DNA of 44,588 nucleotides from JBDRTU01 sp043823825 (GCA_043823825.1 JBDRTU010000052.1:1-44588), one strand, 5' to 3'; shown: positions 8,232-17,100, counted from the first letter of the stretch. Numbers and translations are program-made. The notes: a model not told the origin generated them from the sequence alone.

Positions 8232-8232
8232 T

Positions 8233-8739
8233 ATGTTGCAACACAAGGACCAACGAGTAGGAGTATTTGTGGATGTACAAAACATGTACTATTCCGGACG
8301 CAACTTATATAACACTAAAGTTAACTTTGGTGCCATTTTGAGTTTATCAGTAGCCACTAGAAAATTAATTCGCGCCATTGCCTATGTCGTAAGAGCCGAA
8401 GCGCCCGAGGAAACGAAATTTTTTGAAGCTTTAGACAAACAGGGATTTGAACTTAAAATGAAAGATCTGCAAGTATTTTGGGGTGGGGCCAAAAAAGGCG
8501 ATTGGGATGTGGGCTTGGCAATCGATGCTATCTCAATGGCTCCCAAATTGGATGTAATAGTATTGGTAACCGGCGATGGTGACTACGTGCCCTTAGTTCA
8601 ATATTTACAATTTTTAGGTCAACGAGTTGAAGTGGTAGCTTTTGGTAAAACCACTTCTGCTAAATTAGTTGAAGCCGCTGACGATTTTTTTGACCTTTCT
8701 ACTAATCCGAGAAAATTTTTATTAACCAAAATTAAATAA
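8233..8739 (+). CDS. NYN-domain (LabA/DUF88-like) protein
   Basis: A 168-residue single-domain protein of the PIN-like NYN family, predicted RNases. Acidic motifs match the family: VFVDVQNMYYSG (first Asp and Asn), GDWDVGLAIDA (Asp pair) and VTGDGDYVPLV (Asp pair) near the C-terminal third. These would hold the metal ions for nucleic acid cleavage. It lies between rpsO and pnp, one base after the rpsO stop and with AAGGAATAAT before its ATG, so it is probably co-transcribed with rpsO. A role in RNA processing with PNPase is suggested only by this position. Confidence 0.85.
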   Translation: MLQHKDQRVGVFVDVQNMYYSGRNLYNTKVNFGAILSLSVATRKLIRAIAYVVRAEAPEETKFFEALDKQGFELKMKDLQVFWGGAKKGDWDVGLAIDAISMAPKLDVIVLVTGDGDYVPLVQYLQFLGQRVEVVAFGKTTSAKLVEAADDFFDLSTNPRKFLLTKIK

Positions 8740-8777
8740 TTAAGTTTTAATTTTGTTATTGTCGTTTGTTGGTATAT

Positions 8778-8842
8778 GTGTTGTTTGATGAGAAGTTAAT
8801 TCTTGCTTAAGCCTAAAGAATTAAGCTCTTCTCAAATAACAC
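8778..8842 (+). promoter_or_regulatory. Long hairpin in the pnp leader
   Basis: Three consecutive helices make one long stem: GTGTT/AACAC (8778-8782 with 8838-8842), TGAGAAG/CTTCTCA (8789-8795 with 8828-8834) and TTAATTCTT/AAGAATTAA (8796-8804 with 8816-8824). No T run follows, so it is not a terminator. E. coli pnp has a long leader stem cut by RNase III and then controlled by PNPase itself; this hairpin has the right position and shape for similar control. Confidence 0.6.
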
Positions 8843-8881
8843 CTCCATCGAAGCTGGCAAAACAATCAGAAAGAATAACAT

Positions 8882-11107
8882 ATGTCAGAAGTAAAAAACT
8901 TCAGCCTGGAGGTGGCTGGTAAAAAGCTAACGATAGAGACTGGCAAGTTAGCTAATCAAGCGCATGGCAGTTGTACCGTACAATATGGTGATACGGAAGT
9001 TTTGGCTACAGTAGTACAAGCTCCAGAGCCACGTGAGGGAATTGATTATTTCCCTTTGCTTGTAGATTATGAGGAGCGCTTATACGCGGCTGGTAAAATT
9101 AAAGGTTCGCGTTTTATTAAACGTGAAGGGCGTCCTACTGACGAAGCAATCCTAACAGCGCGTATGATTGATCGTTCGATCAGACCTCTCTTTCGTGATA
9201 CTGAACGCAAAGACGTACAAGTGATTGTTACTGTTTTGTCAGTTGATCATGAAAATGACCCCGACATCCCTTCGCTCTTGGCTGCGTCCTTGGCGCTAGG
9301 AATTTCTGCCGTACCTTGGAATGGTCCGATTGCCGCTATTAGAGTTGGTCGTATTAATAATGAATGGGTGTTAAATCCTTCTTACGAAGCAAGATCTAAA
9401 AGTGATTTAGATCTAGTAATAACTGGTACCCCAACAGAAGTAGTAATGATTGAGGGGCAAGCTAAAGAAACTGATGAAAAAACTGTGAGTGAAGCAATTG
9501 AATTTGGTCACAAATATTTAAGTACGATGGCGCCCTTCCTACAAGAAATTATTAAAAAGGTTGGCACTACTAAAATAACAACTAACGAAGAGATTGATAC
9601 TGAAACTATGGCAAAGCTAAAACAAAAAGTTACCGCGGTGCTGGATCCTAAAATTAAGGATTTATTCCATAACACTACTCGCCAAGAATATCATCAGAAA
9701 ATTGCTAGCATCAAACAAGAATTAGATAAGGTCTTAAAGCAAGATAATAAAGTATCTAAAGAGGAACGGACGCAGGGCCTTAAATTCTTTGAAGAAACTT
9801 TAGATTCCGAAGCGCGACAACTAGTCCTAAATAAAAAAGTTAGGGTAGACGGGCGTAAACCTAATGAATTACGGCCCATAGAGGCGGCGGTTGGTATATT
9901 GCCTCGTACTCACGGCTCTGGTCTATTTCAACGTGGTGAAACACAAATATTATCAATAGTTACACTCGCCTCGCCTTCGGCTGAGCAAACATTAGATGGT
10001 ATGGAAGAAGAGGGTAAAAAACGTTATATGCACCATTATAATTTTCCCGGATTTTCAGTGGGAGAGGTAGCACCAGTTCGCTCGCCTGGCCGCCGAGAAA
10101 TTGGGCATGGGGCATTAGCAGAAAAAGCCTTACTACCAGTACTGCCTGATAAAGAACAATTTCCTTATACCATCCGAGTAGTTTCAGAAGTTTTATCCTC
10201 TAATGGTTCTTCATCGCAAGCATCAATTTGTGGATCCAGTTTGGCGCTGATGGACGCTGGTGTTCCTATTGCTCGTGCCGTAGCTGGAGTGGCAATGGGC
10301 TTGCTAACAGATCCTCAGGATAAATCACACTACACTATACTTACAGACATTCAAGGTATTGAAGACCACGCCGGTGATATGGATTTTAAAATCGCCGGTA
10401 CCAACAAAGGTATCACTGCTATCCAATTAGATATTAAACTAGGAGGTCTTTCCATAAAAATTCTGAATGAGGCAATTACCCAAGCCAAAGAAACGCGCTT
10501 AGAAATTTTAAAAACTATGACTCAAGCTATTGCCGAACCGCGAGCCGATCTTTCCCCTTATGCGCCGCGCATTACTTCTTTCCGTATTCCACCAGATAAA
10601 ATCCGCTCGGTTATTGGTCCGGGTGGTAAGGTAATTAATGAAATTATTGACGCTACTAATGTTCAGATTGATATTGAGGATGACGGCTTGGTAATGGTAA
10701 CAGCCGTCAACCCCGAAGCGGCGACTAAAGCGGTAGAATGGATTAAAAATCTTACTCGTGAAGTAGTAGTGGGTGAAGTGTTTCAGGGCAAAGTAACGCG
10801 TTTAATGAATTTTGGCGCTTTTGTGGAAGTATTACCCAAACAAGAAGGATTAGTTCATATCTCGGAGCTGGCTTGGCATAGAGTAGATCGGGTTGAAGAT
10901 GTAGTAAAGATTGGTGACATCATTCCAGTTAAAGTAATTGAAATTGATGAGCAAGGTAGAATCAATCTATCACATAAACAAACTTTACCACGTCCCCAAG
11001 GTTTAGAAGAATCTAATAACAATTTTGAGAGACCAGCTCGTAGACAAGACTTTCGCCGCAACAACTCTAGACCACCTAGATCTGGAGTCAATCGTTTCCA
11101 CCATTAG
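8882..11107 (+). CDS. pnp: Polynucleotide phosphorylase
   Basis: The 741-residue length and architecture are those of PNPase: two RNase PH-like domains (about residues 10-230 and 315-550) joined by an alpha-helical linker, then a KH domain with IGPGGKVINEIID and an S1 domain (GEVFQGKVTRLMNFGAFVEV, EGLVHISELA). Active-site blocks such as FPLLVDYEERLYAAGKIKGS, RREIGHGALAEKALLP and LTDIQGIEDHAGDMDFK are intact. The trimeric enzyme degrades RNA 3' to 5' using phosphate. The last 30 residues form an Arg/Asn-rich tail. The ATG at 8882 has only a weak AGAAAG upstream. Confidence 0.97.
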   Translation: MSEVKNFSLEVAGKKLTIETGKLANQAHGSCTVQYGDTEVLATVVQAPEPREGIDYFPLLVDYEERLYAAGKIKGSRFIKREGRPTDEAILTARMIDRSIRPLFRDTERKDVQVIVTVLSVDHENDPDIPSLLAASLALGISAVPWNGPIAAIRVGRINNEWVLNPSYEARSKSDLDLVITGTPTEVVMIEGQAKETDEKTVSEAIEFGHKYLSTMAPFLQEIIKKVGTTKITTNEEIDTETMAKLKQKVTAVLDPKIKDLFHNTTRQEYHQKIASIKQELDKVLKQDNKVSKEERTQGLKFFEETLDSEARQLVLNKKVRVDGRKPNELRPIEAAVGILPRTHGSGLFQRGETQILSIVTLASPSAEQTLDGMEEEGKKRYMHHYNFPGFSVGEVAPVRSPGRREIGHGALAEKALLPVLPDKEQFPYTIRVVSEVLSSNGSSSQASICGSSLALMDAGVPIARAVAGVAMGLLTDPQDKSHYTILTDIQGIEDHAGDMDFKIAGTNKGITAIQLDIKLGGLSIKILNEAITQAKETRLEILKTMTQAIAEPRADLSPYAPRITSFRIPPDKIRSVIGPGGKVINEIIDATNVQIDIEDDGLVMVTAVNPEAATKAVEWIKNLTREVVVGEVFQGKVTRLMNFGAFVEVLPKQEGLVHISELAWHRVDRVEDVVKIGDIIPVKVIEIDEQGRINLSHKQTLPRPQGLEESNNNFERPARRQDFRRNNSRPPRSGVNRFHH

Positions 11108-11198
11108 CTAAAACAGATTTTTATTTAACTTGATAGTTTGTAAATAGACTATTGAACACCATTATTCATAGGGCCGAAGTTCCAAAAAGATGATTAAC

Positions 11199-11207
11199 TG
11201 TGGATAA
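11199..11207 (-). promoter_or_regulatory. Exact DnaA-box 9-mer
   Basis: TGTGGATAA, the complement of the consensus TTATCCACA, lies in the gene-free stretch after pnp. A one-mismatch copy TGTGGATAT lies at 11335-11343. Chance occurrence cannot be excluded. Confidence 0.35.
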
Positions 11208-11291
11208 TTTGTCTAAAACTAATATAGTGAGCACATGCAGTGTTCAGCTACATACTTATTTTTTTGCTTTATTTAAGCCAAAAACAGTATA

Positions 11292-11320
11292 TTGACTAGA
11301 TTTCAAAAATATGATATATT
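11292..11320 (+). promoter_or_regulatory. Strong promoter of the structured RNA
   Basis: TTGACT (11292-11297), a 17-base spacer and TGA-TATATT (-10 at 11315-11320) form a near-consensus promoter with an extended -10. The predicted start is near 11327. Confidence 0.65.
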
Positions 11321-11326
11321 GTAATT

Positions 11327-11732
11327 GACTAAGATGTGGATATTTAAAAAGGATGAAATTTGCTAGTAGATAAAAGGGTGTGGGCTAAAAAATTTATTAA
11401 CCATTTGGCCCAAACCCCTTTCTCTACTGTTCTATTGTCAGTATGGTCTGACCCTCACTTAAGACCAACCTAACAGTAGAAACAAAAACAAAAAGGCGGG
11501 ATACAATATTTACTTGTGTTCCGACCATAGGAATGGTAGGGAACAACGCGTGATTAGTAGTTTAACAACTAGGTGAGGATTACGCCCCTAAGGTGTTTGA
11601 GGATACATTCTTTCCTAATTTTCCCTGAATCGGAAGATTAAGAAGGTAGCGCAAACGCCGTATAACGGGGCGATGCGCTCAATAATTCAATTTGCTTAAC
11701 ATAGCGGGGCGTTCATCGCCCCGCTTTTTGTT
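11327..11732 (+). ncRNA. Structured non-coding RNA of about 400 nt, family not recognised
   Basis: Between a strong promoter and a perfect terminator lie no plausible coding frame and several helices. GGGTGTGGGC (11376-11385) pairs with GCCC-AA-CCC (11408-11417). TCTACTGTT (11423-11431) pairs perfectly with AACAGTAGA (11472-11480) and encloses GGTCT/AGACC. TTGT-TTCC pairs with GGGAACAA around 11515-11546. CCTAATTTTCC (11614-11624) pairs with GGAAGATTAAG (11632-11642). AGCGCA/TGCGCT near 11648-11679 encloses CCGTATAACGG. I looked for the T arm of tmRNA, the P4 core of RNase P RNA and the SRP RNA apical motif and found none. A short frame (ATG at 11353, six codons) sits near the 5' end. Confidence 0.6.
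11704..11729 (+). terminator. Rho-independent terminator of the structured RNA
   Basis: GCGGGGCG (11704-11711) and CGCCCCGC (11717-11724) form a perfect 8-bp stem with a 5-base loop, followed by TTTTT. Confidence 0.9.
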
Positions 11733-11768
11733 TATTAAAAATGTGTATTAACTGCCGCAAGGACAAAA

Positions 11769-11797
11769 TTGTTTGACAGCCCAAACTATGCTATAAT
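11769..11797 (+). promoter_or_regulatory. Promoter of the dksA-like/lspA/comM operon
   Basis: TTGTTT (11769-11774), 17 bases, then TGC-TATAAT (-10 at 11792-11797). The predicted start near 11804 leaves a leader of about 50 bases before the first ATG. Confidence 0.65.
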
Positions 11798-11855
11798 CGA
11801 GGCGTCCCTCTTTTTTAGAGTTTTATTTTAGGTTTTGGTTTTTATCAGAATATTT

Positions 11856-12227
11856 ATGAATAAGAAACTGATACAAGAACTAAAAAAAGTATTAGAACAG
11901 CAGAAAAAAAAGTTAGAGGAGGAATTGAAAGGTTTTGCTGATAGTAGTGCTAAAACGCATGGCGGCTTTGCAACTTCCTTCCCCCAGTATGGTGATAAAG
12001 AAGACGAAAATGCTGCCGAGGTTGCTACCTTCACTGATAACCTATCTTTAGAAAAAACCCTAGAACGAAATTTAACTGATGTGAAGCAAGCCTTGGTTAG
12101 GATCAAAAAGGAATCCTATGGTATTTGTAAATACTGTAATCAAGAAATTAGTGAAGGGCGTCTACGAGCGCGGCCAGAATCTGGCTCTTGTATAAGTTGT
12201 AAAAGCAAGCAATTGGCCAAAAAATAA
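11856..12227 (+). CDS. DksA/TraR-type zinc-finger protein
   Basis: A 123-residue protein with a long N-terminal coiled coil (MNKKLIQELKKVLEQQKKKL onward), a central EDENAAEVA segment and a C-terminal four-cysteine zinc finger (CKYCNQEI then CISCKSK). DksA-family proteins bind the RNA polymerase secondary channel and, with ppGpp in some species, adjust promoter activity. I start at ATG 11856, since the upstream seven codons from 11835 do not fit the family. The stop TAA overlaps the lspA ATG (TAATG), which suggests coupling. Confidence 0.85.
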   Translation: MNKKLIQELKKVLEQQKKKLEEELKGFADSSAKTHGGFATSFPQYGDKEDENAAEVATFTDNLSLEKTLERNLTDVKQALVRIKKESYGICKYCNQEISEGRLRARPESGSCISCKSKQLAKK

Positions 12228-12667
12228 TGTTGCCCAAAAACTACTTTATTTGGTTAGTAATAATTTTTGTTTTGTTTATTATTGATCGAATAACTAAAGA
12301 ATTAGTAATATTATTAAACCCTGCTAGTGAGGGATTTTTTTATTTCAGTTATCAACCTAATACTAATTTGGTATTTGGTTTACCATTACCAGCTTGGCTA
12401 ATATTACTAATTAGCTTCCTCGCCTTAATTATAGTTGCCCATTTAATAATGCAAGCTTTTAATAAACAGCAAGAGCGCCTAGTGGTAGCTGCGTCTTTTT
12501 TAATGATTGGCGGTATTAGTAATTTTTACGATCGTTTGACTGGGGGGCGGGTAATTGATTTTATTCATCTTTGGATTTTTCCAGTATTCAATCTGGCTGA
12601 TTTATATTTACTAATTGGCCTAATTCTATTGCTAAAGTTAGCCAAAAAGGGGATTTATGCCAGCTAA
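12227..12667 (+). CDS. lspA: Lipoprotein signal peptidase (signal peptidase II)
   Basis: A 146-residue aspartic peptidase with four transmembrane segments. The conserved blocks are IIDRITKELV near the start, GGISNFYDRLTGGRVIDFIHL with the first catalytic Asp and FNLADLYLLIG with the second. It cleaves the signal peptide of prolipoproteins in the membrane after lipidation. Its start overlaps the stop of the dksA-like gene and its end overlaps the start of comM by 11 bases. Confidence 0.94.
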   Translation: MLPKNYFIWLVIIFVLFIIDRITKELVILLNPASEGFFYFSYQPNTNLVFGLPLPAWLILLISFLALIIVAHLIMQAFNKQQERLVVAASFLMIGGISNFYDRLTGGRVIDFIHLWIFPVFNLADLYLLIGLILLLKLAKKGIYAS

Positions 12668-14177
12668 AGTTTTTACTGCCGCTATTATCGGTTTAGCCAG
12701 CTCGATTGTTGAAGTAGAAGCTGATTTATCATCACAGTTGCCTGGTATCTTTATTGTTGGTTTACCTGATAAAGCAGTGGAAGAAGCACGAGAAAGGGTG
12801 CGCTCTGCTTTAAAAAATTCCGGGCTGTCCTTTCCGCGCAACAAAGTAACAGTAAATTTAGCTCCCGCGGATCTTAAAAAAGAGGGCTCGGCCTATGACT
12901 TACCAATCGCTATTGCTTTATTAGTTGCGTCAGGGCAACTGGCGCCGGCCAGCACTCTAAATAATAGCTTGTTCTTAGGGGAATTATCGCTCGATGGTAA
13001 ACTACGTCCTATTCCCGGCGCTCTGGCAGTTGCCCGATCGTGCCAACAAAGCAATTTCCGGGATCTGTATGTACCAAAAGCTAATGCCGCAGAAGCAGCT
13101 TTGGTAGAAGGGGTAAGTGTCTATGCGATAGACAGTTTGTCTGATCTTTTAGCCCACCTAACTAATCAACAATTACTAACTCCGCAAAACAAAACTAACT
13201 TACCATCTCACTTTACCGAGAATGTTACTGATCTAGCTGACATTAAAGGACAAGAACAAGCCAAGCGAGCTTTAGAAATTGCTGCCGCCGGAGGCCACAA
13301 TATATTATTTTCTGGACCACCAGGTACTGGAAAAACCTTGTTAGCCAAAGCTTTGGCTGGGATACTCCCGCCACTATCGCGAGAAGAAGTTTTAGAAGTA
13401 ACGGAAATCTATAGTGTTACTGGATTACTTAAACCGGGCGAAGTCGCTAAAGTGAACAGGCCAATTCGTACTCCTCACCATACTGCTTCTGATATTGCTT
13501 TAGTGGGAGGTGGTTCTAATCCCCGCCCCGGAGAAATCTCTTTAGCTCATCGTGGTGTATTATTTTTAGACGAAATTGCTGAATTTTCCCGATCAGTACT
13601 AGAAAATTTGCGCCAACCATTAGAAGCGGGGCGTATTATAGTTTCGCGAGCAGCGGGAAGTGTTTCCTTCCCGGCAAAATTTACTTTAGTGGCTGCCATG
13701 AATCCCTGTCCTTGTGGATTTGCTGGTGATCCGGAAAAAGCCTGTACCTGTACACCTTCTATTATTTGGCGTTACCAACGAAAACTGTCAGGCCCGCTCC
13801 TTGACCGCTTTGATTTACATGTAGAGGTACCGCGCGTGCCTTTTGATAAACTTACTAGTGGTAACAGCGAACCTTCACGAATAGCGCAACAACGAGTATT
13901 CCAAGCCCGACTCAAACAACATCAACGTTTTAGTAAATACGATTACCAAATCAATTCGGAAATGGACTTAAAAGGTATTAAAGAATTCGGACAACTAACT
14001 GACCCTGCTCTAGAATTACTACGCCAGGCGGTAAATAAATTCCATTTATCCGCTCGAGTATACCACCGCATGATTAAAGTGGCTCGCACTATTGCCGACC
14101 TGGCGGACGAGGACACTATTGCCATAGAGCATTTAGCTGAAGCACTACAGTACCGTCCCCGAGCTATTCAAGTTTAA
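12657..14177 (+). CDS. comM: ComM/YifB family AAA+ ATPase (Mg-chelatase-like)
   Basis: A 506-residue protein with the family's three parts: an N-terminal S5-fold domain (GLASSIVEVEADLSSQLPG, VRSALKNSGLSFPRNKVTVN), a AAA+ core with Walker A GPPGTGKT and Walker B GVLFLDEIAEF, and a C-terminal domain ending in the conserved NPCPCGF and QRKLSGPLLDRFDLHVEV region. ComM is a hexameric helicase that drives branch migration during natural transformation in Vibrio and related species. CPR bacteria often keep DNA-uptake genes, so a similar role is reasonable. It is the last gene of the operon; its stop abuts that of transketolase on the other strand. Confidence 0.93.
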   Translation: MPAKVFTAAIIGLASSIVEVEADLSSQLPGIFIVGLPDKAVEEARERVRSALKNSGLSFPRNKVTVNLAPADLKKEGSAYDLPIAIALLVASGQLAPASTLNNSLFLGELSLDGKLRPIPGALAVARSCQQSNFRDLYVPKANAAEAALVEGVSVYAIDSLSDLLAHLTNQQLLTPQNKTNLPSHFTENVTDLADIKGQEQAKRALEIAAAGGHNILFSGPPGTGKTLLAKALAGILPPLSREEVLEVTEIYSVTGLLKPGEVAKVNRPIRTPHHTASDIALVGGGSNPRPGEISLAHRGVLFLDEIAEFSRSVLENLRQPLEAGRIIVSRAAGSVSFPAKFTLVAAMNPCPCGFAGDPEKACTCTPSIIWRYQRKLSGPLLDRFDLHVEVPRVPFDKLTSGNSEPSRIAQQRVFQARLKQHQRFSKYDYQINSEMDLKGIKEFGQLTDPALELLRQAVNKFHLSARVYHRMIKVARTIADLADEDTIAIEHLAEALQYRPRAIQV

Positions 14178-16013
14178 CTATTTGCTGGCCAGCTTAGTAA
14201 CTGCTTTCAAAATAGCCTTAGTTCCAATATTTTCGTAATCTAATAATTGCTGCGGGGTGCCGCTTTTTGGTTGCTTCCAAACTGCTAGCGACACGATTTT
14301 TATTTTATATGGCCCCAAGGCAGCTGCTACTGCCTCACCCAAGCCGCCAGCGGGACGGTGATCTTCTACTGTTAAAATAAATTTAGTTTGCTTGGCACAT
14401 TTTAGTAATGTTTTTTTATCTAACGGCTGAATGCTATACAAATCCACTACCCTCACCACGACGCCTTTCTTTTTAAGTTGATCTGCTGCATCAAGTGCCT
14501 GATATAATGTTACGCCAGCAGACACAATTGTACCAACATCTTTATTAGATTGTCGCACCACCTTACTTCCACCAAGTATAAATTTTTCTGTTGATTGATA
14601 CAAAACTTTAGTTTTGCCTCGGGTGGTGCGAATATAAACTAGGCCGCGAGTGCTGGCCGCTAACTCTACCAATCGTTCGCAAGAGACAGCATCGGCTGGA
14701 TAAAATATTTTGGCTTCAGGCAATGTGCGGAACATTGCCAAATCTTCTAACCCCATTTGCGAAGGTCCATCAGCGCCAATTGATACGCCGGCATGCGAGC
14801 CCACGAATTTAATATCGGCGTCAGCATACTGGCTCATTCTAATCTGATCAAAGGCTCTGGTAAAAAAAGCAGAAAAGGTTGAAACAAAAGGAATTTGGCC
14901 AACACGTGCTAAGCCCACTGCGGCGCCAACCATATTTTGCTCAGCAATAAACATTTCTAAAAATCTCTTAGGATATTTTTTAGCAAAAATTTGTGCATTA
15001 GTTGAATTACTAACCTCAGCATCAAGTGCAGCTATTTGTGGCCATTGTGGATATATTCTTACCAAAGCACTGCCATAAGCTTCTCGGGTAGCTACTAAGT
15101 CACCAAGTTTATATTTTGGTGCCGCTATTGGTTTTTTATTTAAAGACGGCAATACGCGCTGATTTGGTTCACTAACCTGTCCGCGCACTTTAAAATCCAG
15201 CGCGCCTAAATCCTTAACAGCCTTTTTAAATTCTGCCGGTTTCAAAGCCCTGCCATGCCATCCTAGTTTATTCTCAATTAACTTTATACCTCTGCCTTTT
15301 ACAGTGCGAGCAATAATGGCAAAAGGGCGATTAGTATTTTTTAAAGCTAATTTATAAGCTTTAAGTATCTCGGGCCAAGAATGACCATCAATAACCACAT
15401 TTCTCCACCCTAAAACAGTTAGCCGTCTTTGGTAGGCCTTTAGATTATACCCATACATAGTTGGCCCACGCTGACCCAGACGATTTACATCAATAATTGC
15501 CACTAAATTACAAAGCTTATAGTAACTCGCTAGCTGAAGAGCCTCCCAAACCGAGCCCTCACTCATTTCACTGTCACCTAATAAAACATAAGTTCTGTAT
15601 GAAAGATTAGTTAAGTATTTAGCAGATAAAGCCATACCTAAACCAATAGATAACCCTTGCCCTAAAGAACCAGTAGCTGCTTCGGTATAAGGAAAGGTCA
15701 TAGTGGGATGTCCTTCCAAAGGACTGTTAAACTGTCTTAGTTTTTTTAATTGCTTTAGTGTTAAAACTCCAGACAACGCCCATAAAGAATAAAACAAAGG
15801 GGCAGCATGTCCTTTAGAAAAAATTAGTCGGTCATTATTATTGTATCCTGGTTGATTAACCCGATATTTAAAAAAGCCACCAAAACAAAGGCCAACCATC
15901 AGATCAGCCGAAGACAAGCATGAACTAAGGTGACCTGATTGAGCAGCAGTAGTGGATACTAAACTATAGTAACGCGCTAAGCGACTTAGTTTTTCTAAGT
16001 TAATTTCTACCAT
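14178..16013 (-). CDS. tkt: Transketolase
   Basis: A single-chain transketolase of 611 residues, somewhat shorter than the about 660 of E. coli. The N-terminal thiamine-diphosphate domain shows GHLSSCLSSADLM, KGHAAPLFYSLWALSG and GDSEMSEGSVWEALQLA with the downstream IIDVN. The pyrimidine-binding domain has FIAEQNMVGAAVGLA with the catalytic Glu, and the C-terminal domain ends VVDLYSIQPLD and VEDHRPAGGLGEAVA. It transfers two-carbon ketol units between sugar phosphates. The upstream RpiB-Rpe fusion overlaps it by 14 bases, so the operon encodes the interconversion of ribose-5-P, ribulose-5-P and xylulose-5-P and the next transketolase step. Confidence 0.95.
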   Translation of the reverse strand: MVEINLEKLSRLARYYSLVSTTAAQSGHLSSCLSSADLMVGLCFGGFFKYRVNQPGYNNNDRLIFSKGHAAPLFYSLWALSGVLTLKQLKKLRQFNSPLEGHPTMTFPYTEAATGSLGQGLSIGLGMALSAKYLTNLSYRTYVLLGDSEMSEGSVWEALQLASYYKLCNLVAIIDVNRLGQRGPTMYGYNLKAYQRRLTVLGWRNVVIDGHSWPEILKAYKLALKNTNRPFAIIARTVKGRGIKLIENKLGWHGRALKPAEFKKAVKDLGALDFKVRGQVSEPNQRVLPSLNKKPIAAPKYKLGDLVATREAYGSALVRIYPQWPQIAALDAEVSNSTNAQIFAKKYPKRFLEMFIAEQNMVGAAVGLARVGQIPFVSTFSAFFTRAFDQIRMSQYADADIKFVGSHAGVSIGADGPSQMGLEDLAMFRTLPEAKIFYPADAVSCERLVELAASTRGLVYIRTTRGKTKVLYQSTEKFILGGSKVVRQSNKDVGTIVSAGVTLYQALDAADQLKKKGVVVRVVDLYSIQPLDKKTLLKCAKQTKFILTVEDHRPAGGLGEAVAAALGPYKIKIVSLAVWKQPKSGTPQQLLDYENIGTKAILKAVTKLASK

Positions 16014-17100
16014 AATTACTTAACTGTTCTAATGCTTTTTTCTTGTTGTCTTGAGAAAAAATAGCACTATTGGCTATAACACGATCGGCGCCTGCCGCTG
16101 CCACTGCTACTACTGTTACTGGATTTACCCCACCATCAACTACCACTGTCAAGCTTGGTCGCCATTCTTTTAATTTAACTACTTTATTTAAAGCTTCAGA
16201 TCTAAATTGCTGTGCAGCAAAACCAGCTTTAACCCCCATTACCAGCACTAGATCAACCTGCCGCAGATATTTTTTAACACGAGTTACGGGTGTATTAATA
16301 TTAATTGCTAACCCAATTTGTAATTTTAATTTTTTTATCCGCTTAATAGTGAGGGGTAAATTTTTGGTTTCTAGCTGAACAATTACTCTTATAAATCCAC
16401 CTGCCAAAGCTGGCTTAAGATACAATAAAGGTTTAGTCACCATTAAATGCAGTTCCTTTTTTGCTTTAATTTTTAATTGTGACATTTGAGCCAAGTTTAG
16501 AAAAGTCGTATTGGGCACTAAAGTGTTATCAGCTAAATCAATATGCAGCCATGACGTATAATTAGCAACGGAGTTAATACGCTTTTTAACTTGTGCTAAA
16601 GATTTTTCTAAAATACCTGGCGTTACTTCAATTTGCCCATGTTCTGCCCGTTCAATCTGGCGCAAGCGACGTTGATGCCGCGAGTGTTTACTTGTTTCGG
16701 TCTTAAGCCAAGTCTGAATTACTGCTTTAATTTGCGAATCAGACAAAAAATCCTGCCCTAAAGTTAAAATATTAGAATGATTATGTTGCCGAGCATAGCG
16801 TGCCATTTGAGGAGTAAATGCTTCCACTGCTCTTATCCCTTTTACTTTATTGGCGACTATGGTCATACCGCCGCCTGATCGGCAAAATAAAATACCGAGA
16901 GCCGAACCATTTTTCGCTTGCGCTACCCTCCTGGCAGTTAGTAAAGCAAAAAGCGGATAATCATCATCCGCCAGCCGACGATAACTCCCCATATCAATAA
17001 CCGCATAATTGGTATTCTCCAACCATAGCTTAATTTTTTGTTTAAGCTGAAAGCCACCGTGATCGCTTCCTAGCACGATAGTTTTATTGGAGCGCTTCAT
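16000..17100 (-). CDS. Fusion of ribose-5-phosphate isomerase B and ribulose-phosphate 3-epimerase
   Basis: One 366-residue frame joins two pentose phosphate enzymes. Residues about 1-145 are RpiB: LGSDHGGFQLKQKI, GILFCRSGGGMTIVANKVKG with the active-site Cys, and ARQHNHSNILTLG with the His. Residues about 155-366 are ribulose-phosphate 3-epimerase: HIDLADNTLVPN (metal His and Asp), HLMVTKPLLYL, LAININTPV, LVMGVKAGFAAQQF, VVDGGVNP (metal Asp) and GADRVIANSAIF. Both catalytic sets look intact, although LADN replaces the usual VMDG. Fusion would couple ribose-5-P to ribulose-5-P to xylulose-5-P. TGG-TAAAGT sits 6 bases before ATG, so translation may be nearly leaderless. It overlaps tkt by 14 bases. 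Confidence 0.9.
   Translation of the reverse strand: MKRSNKTIVLGSDHGGFQLKQKIKLWLENTNYAVIDMGSYRRLADDDYPLFALLTARRVAQAKNGSALGILFCRSGGGMTIVANKVKGIRAVEAFTPQMARYARQHNHSNILTLGQDFLSDSQIKAVIQTWLKTETSKHSRHQRRLRQIERAEHGQIEVTPGILEKSLAQVKKRINSVANYTSWLHIDLADNTLVPNTTFLNLAQMSQLKIKAKKELHLMVTKPLLYLKPALAGGFIRVIVQLETKNLPLTIKRIKKLKLQIGLAININTPVTRVKKYLRQVDLVLVMGVKAGFAAQQFRSEALNKVVKLKEWRPSLTVVVDGGVNPVTVVAVAAAGADRVIANSAIFSQDNKKKALEQLSNYGRN

Noticed and set aside
11327..11732. tmRNA, RNase P RNA or SRP RNA as identity of the structured RNA
   Set aside because: No T arm with GGTTC, no conserved P4/P15 motifs and no SRP apical loop could be found. I keep the RNA as unassigned.
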